From the NCBI GenBank assembly GCA_030839105.1, contig JAUZEI010000201.1, forward strand, positions 1 to 6,453: a stretch of 6,453 bases of DNA, in the 5' to 3' direction. Shown piece after piece: positions 1 to 6,453 of this stretch. A model generated the notes under the pieces. That model saw only the letters and a list, made by a program, of their open reading frames with translations. It was not told the origin of the DNA and searched no databases. Position 1 is the stretch's first letter; each line of letters opens with the position of its first letter. The DNA is from Actinomycetota bacterium. GTDB taxonomy: Bacteria; Actinomycetota; Acidimicrobiia; IMCC26256; PALSA-610. The translations under genes and the position numbers were made by a program.

Positions 1-1490
<1,490 letters not shown>

Positions 1491-1508
1491 CGCCTCCGGA
1501 TCGAGGCG
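1491..1508 (+). terminator. Possible lepA hairpin terminator
   Basis: Immediately after the lepA stop codon lies a perfect 6-bp inverted repeat, CGCCTC / GAGGCG, around a 6-nt loop CGGATC. A weaker 5-bp repeat (CGACG at 1510-1514, CGTCG at 1521-1525) follows. There is no T-run, so it is not a classical intrinsic terminator, but U-less hairpins after stop codons are common in high-GC actinobacteria. A short GC-rich stem can also arise by chance. Confidence 0.35.
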
Positions 1509-1535
1509 GCGACGTCGACCCGTCGAGGACACAGC

Positions 1536-1563
1536 TCATCTGGGCCCGGCATGACGGCCGTAC
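1536..1563 (+). promoter_or_regulatory. Candidate SigK-like promoter upstream of the DUF1003 gene
   Basis: TCATCT (1536-1541), a 16-nt spacer and CCGTAC (1558-1563) match the motif upstream of the sigma gene (TCATCC, 16 nt, CCGAAC) at 10 of 12 positions with identical spacing. It lies in the lepA-DUF1003 gap, 65 nt before the chosen start. If real, the DUF1003 gene would belong to the sigma factor's regulon. This was found by eye from a single reference site, so chance is a serious alternative. No housekeeping-type promoter is convincing in this gap. Confidence 0.25.
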
Positions 1564-1617
1564 CCCACGTAGCTGTACAGGGCAGTCAGAATGGCCGGTC
1601 AAGAACCGTTCCGAACC

Positions 1618-1622
1618 GGAGG
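1618..1622 (+). promoter_or_regulatory. Shine-Dalgarno site that decides the DUF1003 start
   Basis: GGAGG lies 6 nt before ATG 1629. The earlier in-frame ATG at 1551 has no comparable site and would add 26 residues with no family-like sequence, so 1629 is preferred. Confidence 0.75.
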
Positions 1623-1628
1623 CCGCCC

Positions 1629-2051
1629 ATGCCGCGCATACTGCCGCACCTCGACTCGAATGCCCGGCACAGTCCGGTCGTCGTCAAGCAGCTGGAAGCT
1701 CGTGCCTCCGACATCCAGCTGCGCGTTGCCGACGCGATCACCGCGTTCGCGGGTTCGATGATGTTCGTCTACATCCACATCATCGCGTTCGCGGTGTGGA
1801 TGCTCGTCTTCGAGAAGAGCCCGTGGCCGACCCTCACGCTCGTGGTCTCCCTCGAGGCGATCTTCTTGTCGACCTTCGTCATGATCGGCCAGAACCGCCA
1901 GGCGGCGTTCCAACAGGCGAAGGCCGACCACGACTACGCGCAGGAGGAGTCGATGCTCGAAGAGAACACCGCGCTCACGCGGACGATTCATGCGCTGACG
2001 CAACAGGTACACGAGACGGTATGTGGGCCGGGGTCCCGCGCAACCGAGTGA
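1629..2051 (+). CDS. DUF1003-family small membrane protein
   Basis: A 140-residue protein that I recognise as DUF1003, a widespread bacterial family of unknown function. Two predicted membrane helices lie at about residues 41-61 (rich in I, A, V, F, ending AVWMLVF) and 67-87. Between and after them are the family hallmarks SLEAIF (74-79) and QNRQA (88-92). A charged, probably helical or coiled-coil cytoplasmic tail follows (about 92-128). The length is normal for short members. Start ATG 1629 is chosen for its strong GGAGG site. The gene is on the strand of lepA, 138 bp downstream, and probably has its own promoter. Its last 77 bases overlap the convergent PAP2 gene antisense; the overlap covers the variable tails of both proteins. 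No enzymatic residues are evident and the role is unknown. Confidence 0.88.
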   Translation: MPRILPHLDSNARHSPVVVKQLEARASDIQLRVADAITAFAGSMMFVYIHIIAFAVWMLVFEKSPWPTLTLVVSLEAIFLSTFVMIGQNRQAAFQQAKADHDYAQEESMLEENTALTRTIHALTQQVHETVCGPGSRATE

Positions 2052-2826
2052 CCGTGGCGCGCACGCGGCGCTCGAACACGACCGCCAGCGCGGCGACCAT
2101 GACGCCTACCACCCCGTCGAGCCAGTAGTGATTGCCGGTCACCACGACGACGATCATCGTGACGACCGGGTGTGCGAGCGCGATCCAGCGCCAGCGGCGG
2201 CTCGACGCGACGACGATGGTCACTCCGATGATCGCGGCCCACGCGACGTGCACCGAGGGCATGGCCGACAGTTGCGCCGGTCCCGACTGTCCGAACGCGG
2301 GGTATACGGCCTGCCCGAACAGGGCAGGCGTGTCGGCGACCCGCAACGACGGGACGAGCCGCGGCGGCGCGACCGGGATGAGCTGGATCGCGAGGCACCA
2401 CAACGTCGTCAGCGCGACGACGTTGCGGATCGACGGGTAATGGTCGCGATGGCGAAACCACAGCCATACCAAGAAGAGGCCCATCGACGGTATGTGCACG
2501 CTCGCGTAGAACACATTGCACGCCTGGATCAACGGCGAGCTCTTCAGGAACAGGTGCTGTAGCCCGCGCTCGTTCGGCATGTGCAGCACGCGCTCGAAAT
2601 CCCAGATGTGGCGGCCGGCGTCGATCGCGCCGTTCACTTTCACGACCGAGATCGTGCCGACGACCCGCCAGAGCGCGTACAACACCAAGACGATCGCGAG
2701 CTCGATCGTGAAGGGTGCGATCCGACTCGCCCACCGCCGACGCGAGGCGCGGGCGGCGACGCCGGCCGTGCCCACGACCACGCCCGCCTCGACGGCGATG
2801 TTCCACGGAACCCAGCCGAGGCTCAT
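1975..2826 (-). CDS. PAP2-superfamily membrane phosphatase/phosphotransferase (Aur1/Ipt1-like)
   Basis: A 283-residue polytopic membrane protein of the PAP2 (type 2 phosphatidic acid phosphatase) superfamily, closest by motif pattern to the Aur1/inositolphosphotransferase-like branch. In order: hydrophobic helices near residues 40-58 and 111-124; APPRL (153-157), the degenerate first motif; MPSVHVAWA (189-197), carrying the motif-2 histidine H193; TGNHYWLD (230-237), giving the motif-3 H-x3-D pair H233/D237; then a last helix (about 238-250) and a basic tail. The family acts on lipid phosphates or transfers phospho-headgroups at the membrane face; the substrate cannot be read here. ATG 2826 is preceded by GAGG 7 nt upstream and overlaps the stop of the gene before it as ATGA, indicating translational coupling. 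A longer open frame continues upstream but is antisense-like shadow sequence without family similarity. Confidence 0.9.
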   Translation of the reverse strand: MSLGWVPWNIAVEAGVVVGTAGVAARASRRRWASRIAPFTIELAIVLVLYALWRVVGTISVVKVNGAIDAGRHIWDFERVLHMPNERGLQHLFLKSSPLIQACNVFYASVHIPSMGLFLVWLWFRHRDHYPSIRNVVALTTLWCLAIQLIPVAPPRLVPSLRVADTPALFGQAVYPAFGQSGPAQLSAMPSVHVAWAAIIGVTIVVASSRRWRWIALAHPVVTMIVVVVTGNHYWLDGVVGVMVAALAVVFERRVRATVTRLRGTPAHIPSRVPVASAHESSA

Positions 2827-3246
2827 TCGCCCACCTCGGCGAGCTCGTACGCGCGCGCCACGTGCGCGCGCAGCAGGTCGAGCGCCCGCGCGAACCCGAC
2901 GTTGTCGGACCACGGGTTCAGGGAAAGCCACTCCGGTCCCACCGCCGCGATGCTCCGCGGATCGACCTGTAGGGCTCCTGGCGGAAGGTTGCTGCGGACG
3001 GCGAGCCATGAGGTCCCGGCGGCCGCCGCGATGGGCCGACCCTTCGGATGCTCGATGACCGGGCAGCCGCCGACGAAGCGCCGTCGGACGCCCGCTATCG
3101 GTCGCGCGACCTCGGCCAGCCGCGCGATCAGATCGGGATGACAGTGCAGCTCGTCGAGGGGCGGATCGGCCTCCCAACCCGGCGCGGGCTCGTGGTCGCC
3201 CGGCAAGCGCAGCCAGTCGACGAGCGCCGGTGCGAGTCCGGCCGGG

Positions 3247-3257
<11 letters not shown>
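2823..3257 (-). CDS. Conserved-looking hypothetical protein, 144 residues
   Basis: I do not recognise this protein. It is a soluble, mixed alpha/beta protein with no signal peptide or membrane helix. Visible elements are LHCHPDL (37-43); a probable beta-hairpin containing FVGGCPVIEHPKGRPIA (61-77) and GTSWLAVR (81-88); GPEWLSLNPW (107-116); and a C-terminal amphipathic helix (about 118-143) with LLRAHVARAYELAE. The clustered tryptophans, GGC and HPKG look like conserved core positions, but I cannot assign a fold. Start GTG 3257 is chosen because it overlaps the dehydrogenase end by only 11 bp; ATG 3305 would overlap by 59 bp and adds a non-conserved-looking arm. The Shine-Dalgarno is weak (GGAAAAGG about 15 nt upstream), so coupling to the preceding gene is likely. 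Its stop overlaps the PAP2 start by 4 bp. It belongs to the dehydrogenase-unknown-PAP2 operon; its role is unknown. Confidence 0.8.
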
Positions 3258-4374
<1,117 letters not shown>

Positions 4375-4388
4375 GGCGCGAACCTATT

Positions 4389-4416
4389 TCATCCGTGCGC
4401 ACGACCCGCTCCGAAC
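4389..4416 (+). promoter_or_regulatory. Candidate SigK-type (ECF) promoter of the sigma/anti-sigma operon
   Basis: TCATCC (4389-4394), a 16-nt spacer and CCGAAC (4411-4416) lie in the 79-bp divergent gap. From memory, the mycobacterial SigK consensus is close to CCATCC, 16-17 nt, CCGAAT, so each half differs at one base. The -10-like element ends 37 nt before the sigma start, leaving room for a leader of about 30 nt. This suggests autoregulation, which is common for ECF sigma genes. It is a visual match and has not been tested. Confidence 0.5.
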
Positions 4417-4440
4417 TCCTGACATGCGAAGCGGGGCCCG

Positions 4441-4444
4441 GGAG
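4441..4444 (+). promoter_or_regulatory. Shine-Dalgarno site that decides the sigma-factor start
   Basis: GGAG within CCCGGGAGCC lies 9 nt before ATG 4454. The alternative in-frame ATG at 4424 has no site and would sit directly at the expected transcription start of the candidate promoter, so 4454 is preferred. Confidence 0.6.
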
Positions 4445-4453
4445 CCGGCGACC

Positions 4454-5026
4454 ATGTCGGACGCGCAGCGACGCGCGACGGCCGACGGCGAGCTTGCGAG
4501 GCTGGTCGCCGACGGCGACCGCCTCGCGTTGAGTGAGCTGTACACCCGGCACTCGGGCCCGTGCTTCGGACTCGCCCGGCGGGTGCTCGCCGACCGCGTG
4601 CTCGCCGAAGAGGTGGTGCAGGAGGTCTTTCTCCGCCTCTGGCGCCGGCCCGAACGCTTCGATACGACGCGCGGCTCGATGCGGTCGTTCCTCTTCGCGC
4701 AGATACACGGTCGTTCGGTCGACCTCCTGCGCGCCGAGACCGCACGCCGCGCCCGTGAGCAACGCGAGGCGTTCCGGAGCCCGACCATCGACGTGGATCT
4801 CGAGCGTGCCGTCGCCGAGCTCAGTGAGGGCGAAGCCGTGCGGCGCGCGCTGGCCGATCTCTCCGACGGCGAACGCGGCGCCATCGAGCTCGCCTACTTC
4901 GGGGGCCACACGTACCGCGAAGTCGCGGTATTACTGGAGCTGCCCGAAGGAACGGTGAAGAGCCGGATCCGTTCGGGGCTCCTCCGGCTCCGAGCCGCCC
5001 TGATCGACGCGGGGGTGAACGAATGA
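4454..5026 (+). CDS. ECF (sigma-70 family group 4) sigma factor, SigK-like
   Basis: A 190-residue extracytoplasmic-function sigma factor that directs RNA polymerase to stress or envelope promoters. Region 2 spans about residues 25-95: the core-binding helix contains AEEVVQEVFLRLWRRP (51-66), followed by the -10 recognition part with RGSMRSFLFAQIHGRSVDLL (73-92). A linker (about 96-128) leads to region 4 (about 130-183), where the helix-turn-helix includes YFGGHTYREVA (148-158) and EGTVKSRIRSGLLRLR (165-180). Length and architecture are normal for an ECF. SigK-likeness rests on the region 4 sequence, the RskA-type partner and the upstream motif; I did not compare subgroups formally. The only cysteine is C37 in region 2, so a region-4 disulphide switch of the kind described for M. 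tuberculosis SigK is not possible. The stop overlaps the anti-sigma start as ATGA. Confidence 0.93.
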   Translation: MSDAQRRATADGELARLVADGDRLALSELYTRHSGPCFGLARRVLADRVLAEEVVQEVFLRLWRRPERFDTTRGSMRSFLFAQIHGRSVDLLRAETARRAREQREAFRSPTIDVDLERAVAELSEGEAVRRALADLSDGERGAIELAYFGGHTYREVAVLLELPEGTVKSRIRSGLLRLRAALIDAGVNE

Positions 5027-5805
5027 ACCTGCCCGCTCCCAACGATCCGGAGCTCGACACGCTCCTCGGTGCGTACGCGCTCGACGCGTTGGAGCCGGGC
5101 GAACGCGCCCGGGTCGACGCGTACCTCGCGACCAATGGGCGCGCCCGCGACGAGGTCGACGAGCTGCGCGAGAGTGCGGCGTCGCTCGCGCTCGCACCCG
5201 TCGACGACGCAACTGCTCCGCCCGACCTGTGGGACCGAATCACGAGCACGATCGACGCCGAGGACGCGTCGGGTGGAACCGGTGGCGAGGGAGACGACGA
5301 GCTCGCGGCGCGTCGTACCCGGCGCGGCATGAACCGCGCCCGCTGGTTGTCACTCGTGACCGCGGCCGCGGCGGTGGTTGCACTCGTGCTCGCGACGCAG
5401 GTCGTGTCGCTGCATCACAGACTCAACGACGCGCAACGTACGGGCGAGCAGGCGGCCGCGGGCGCCTTCGACCGCGCCGGGCATGCAAAGGGCGCCCGCC
5501 AGGTCGCGTTCATGCAGACGGGTGGGGCCGAGGTCGCCCGCCTGGTACTGCTTCCCGACGGCAGCGGCTACCTGAAGAATGACGGCCTCGTGCCGCTCGA
5601 CGCGCAGCACACGTACCAGTTGTGGGCATTGACGGGAACGACCGCGGAGCCGGTCGCGATCTCGGCCGGCGTGCTCGGCGCGCACCCGAAGGCCTCCGCG
5701 TTCGTCACCGCCACAGACGTGCACGGGTTTGCGATCACCGTCGAAAAGACGCCCGGCGTCGGGCAGTCGTCGCAGATCCCTGTCGCGAGCGCGACGATCA
5801 CGTAA
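5023..5805 (+). CDS. RskA-family membrane anti-sigma factor
   Basis: A 260-residue single-pass anti-sigma factor that should sequester the preceding sigma factor at the membrane and release it after regulated proteolysis. The N-terminal cytoplasmic anti-sigma domain (about 8-57) contains LLGAYALDALEPGERARVDAYLA-type sequence, the usual helical pattern but without the H-x3-C-x2-C zinc motif; the protein has no cysteine at all. An acidic, glycine-rich linker (about 78-95) and a basic patch RRTRRG (97-102) precede the single membrane helix (about 108-128). The C-terminal extracytoplasmic domain (about 157-258) has the RskA features LVLLPDGSGYL (174-184), TYQLWAL (197-203) and a FAITVEK segment (236-242). 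Positive residues before the helix predict N-in, C-out. The start overlaps the sigma stop by 4 bp, implying coupled, near-stoichiometric translation. The signal it senses is unknown. Confidence 0.92.
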   Translation: MNLPAPNDPELDTLLGAYALDALEPGERARVDAYLATNGRARDEVDELRESAASLALAPVDDATAPPDLWDRITSTIDAEDASGGTGGEGDDELAARRTRRGMNRARWLSLVTAAAAVVALVLATQVVSLHHRLNDAQRTGEQAAAGAFDRAGHAKGARQVAFMQTGGAEVARLVLLPDGSGYLKNDGLVPLDAQHTYQLWALTGTTAEPVAISAGVLGAHPKASAFVTATDVHGFAITVEKTPGVGQSSQIPVASATIT

Positions 5806-5808
5806 TTG

Positions 5809-5856
5809 TGCGGCTACGGCATTCTGCGGCCACGGCTTACTGCGGCTGAGGCTTCC
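5809..5856. repeat. Three imperfect 16-bp tandem direct repeats
   Basis: Units at 5809-5824, 5825-5840 and 5841-5856 all begin TGCGGC and keep a GGC at unit positions 10-12. Units 1 and 2 differ at 3 of 16 positions, units 2 and 3 at 4 of 16. They start 3 bp after the anti-sigma stop and end about 93 bp before the hemW start. They could be a protein-binding array or a slippage product; no known operator is recognised. Confidence 0.7.
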
Positions 5857-5881
5857 GGCCCTCGATCTCCGAACGCAGCGC

Positions 5882-5896
5882 GGCCCGGTCCGGGCC
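5882..5896. repeat. Perfect 7-1-7 inverted repeat in the rskA-hemW spacer
   Basis: GGCCCGG and CCGGGCC flank a single T. As DNA it is a 15-bp palindrome suited to a dimeric regulator. As RNA it folds to a 5-bp G-C stem with a 5-nt loop and no following U-tract, so it could also be a weak U-less terminator for the sigma/anti-sigma operon. GC-rich background makes chance palindromes likelier than usual. Confidence 0.5.
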
Positions 5897-5918
5897 ACCG
5901 GATGTCCCGCCCGTGACC

Positions 5919-5942
5919 GGTCGCGTTCGCGTCCGCGCGACC
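5919..5942 (+). promoter_or_regulatory. Hairpin immediately upstream of the hemW start
   Basis: Perfect 7-bp arms GGTCGCG (5919-5925) and CGCGACC (5936-5942) enclose a 10-nt loop. The stem ends 7 nt before the inferred GTG start, where a ribosome-binding site would normally lie, and no Shine-Dalgarno sequence is seen there. It may influence hemW translation or be an operator; function is unproven. Confidence 0.4.
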
Positions 5943-5949
5943 ATGGTGC

Positions 5950-6453
5950 GTGCCCTCCGGTACCCGCTTCGGCGTCTACGTTCACATCCCGTTCTGCGCG
6001 TCGCGATGTGACTATTGCGATTTCGCGACCTGGACCGACCGCGACCATCTCATCGACGAGTACGTCGCGGCGTGCGTCACCGACGTCAGCCGGCGGCGCA
6101 CGGAAGGGTTGCCCGCGGCGACGAGCGTCTTCTTCGGCGGCGGTACGCCGTCGCTCATCGCGGCCCCGCAGCTCGCGCGGATCCTCGATGCGATCGAGCG
6201 GACCGACGATGCGGAGGTCACCGTGGAGTGCAATCCCGACAGCGTCGACTCCGCCAAGCTCGGCGCGTACCGCGCGGCGGGCGTCAACCGCCTGAGCTTC
6301 GGCGTGCAGTCGATGGTGCCTCACGTCCTCAGCGCGCTCGGGCGCACCCATGACCCCGCCAACGTCCGGCGCGCGGTCGAGCTCGCGCGGGACGCGGGTT
6401 TCGACCGGCTCAGCGTCGACCTCATCTACGGCACGCCCGGAGAGTCGCCCTCC
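5950..6453 (+). CDS. hemW: HemW-type radical SAM protein (heme chaperone), 3'-truncated by window edge
   Basis: First 168 codons of HemW, the HemN-like radical SAM protein now regarded as a heme-binding chaperone for heme proteins rather than a coproporphyrinogen oxidase. The [4Fe-4S] site is C16-x3-C20-x2-C23 in FCASRCDYCDF; the residue two after C23 is F, not the fourth Cys of HemN (CxxxCxxCxC), which favours HemW. Other family motifs are FFGGGTPS (61-68), VECNPD (92-97), RLSFGVQS (114-121) and LIYGTPG (158-164). The HemN_C domain lies past the window. The start is inferred as GTG 5950: an in-frame stop at 5914-5916 limits extension, it is the only start codon in frame before the motif, and it gives the short leader usual in HemW. 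No clear Shine-Dalgarno is present. An ATG at 5943 is out of frame. hemW is often next to lepA; here it lies about 4.5 kb away. Confidence 0.93.
   Translation, partial: MPSGTRFGVYVHIPFCASRCDYCDFATWTDRDHLIDEYVAACVTDVSRRRTEGLPAATSVFFGGGTPSLIAAPQLARILDAIERTDDAEVTVECNPDSVDSAKLGAYRAAGVNRLSFGVQSMVPHVLSALGRTHDPANVRRAVELARDAGFDRLSVDLIYGTPGESPS

Noticed and set aside
1595..1619. Inverted repeat CCGGT...ACCGG and GTTC-C-GAAC around the DUF1003 Shine-Dalgarno site
   Set aside because: The arms are only 4-5 bp in GC-rich sequence; too weak to claim an operator.
1551..1628. ATG 1551 as start of the DUF1003 protein
   Set aside because: It has no ribosome-binding site, the extra 26 residues do not resemble the family, and it lies inside the candidate promoter; ATG 1629 has GGAGG.
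2827..3177. N-terminal extension of the PAP2 frame to 400 residues
   Set aside because: It overlaps the 144-residue gene on the same strand, is arginine-rich without membrane pattern, and ATG 2826 has a good GAGG site and an ATGA coupling overlap.
5943..6011. Short ORF beginning ATG 5943 at the hemW start
   Set aside because: It is out of frame with hemW and ends after about 22 codons with an arginine-rich translation; I treated it as chance, although a leader-peptide role cannot be excluded.

Overview
The window looks like chromosomal DNA from a high-GC actinobacterium. GC-rich third codon positions, GTG starts, a FadE-type acyl-CoA dehydrogenase and a SigK/RskA-type sigma/anti-sigma pair all fit that. 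An uncultured-type lineage such as Acidimicrobiia is my inference; nothing here fixes the genus. No rRNA, tRNA, CRISPR, transposase or phage gene is visible.

Layout. Positions 1-1490 (+) hold the 3' part of lepA (elongation factor 4), cut by the window edge. A small hairpin and a 138-bp gap follow, then a small two-helix DUF1003 membrane protein (1629-2051, +). Its tail overlaps, tail to tail, the end of a minus-strand operon read right to left: acyl-CoA dehydrogenase (4374-3247), an unrecognised 144-residue protein (3257-2823) and a PAP2/Aur1-like membrane phosphatase or phosphotransferase (2826-1975). These three genes overlap by 11 and 4 bp, so they are very probably co-transcribed and translationally coupled. 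Divergent from the dehydrogenase, across a 79-bp gap, lies an ECF sigma factor (4454-5026, +) whose stop overlaps the start of an RskA-type membrane anti-sigma factor (5023-5805) by 4 bp. A 144-bp spacer with tandem repeats and two inverted repeats leads to hemW (5950 onward), cut by the right edge.

How the parts relate. lepA and hemW are often direct neighbours in bacteria; here six genes sit between them on both strands. The sigma/anti-sigma pair is a self-contained envelope-signalling switch: the anti-sigma factor should hold the sigma factor at the membrane until it is proteolysed. Upstream of the sigma gene is a promoter-like pair (TCATCC, 16 nt, CCGAAC) that resembles my recollection of the mycobacterial SigK consensus, so autoregulation is plausible. 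A weaker copy with the same spacing lies upstream of the DUF1003 gene. The dehydrogenase/unknown/PAP2 operon may act on lipids, but no substrate can be read from the sequence.

I found no clearly new defence or mobile system. The most interesting points are the cysteine-poor SigK-like pair and its candidate regulon motif, the dehydrogenase lacking the usual catalytic glutamate position, the unknown gene coupled to it, and the repeat-rich leader of hemW.
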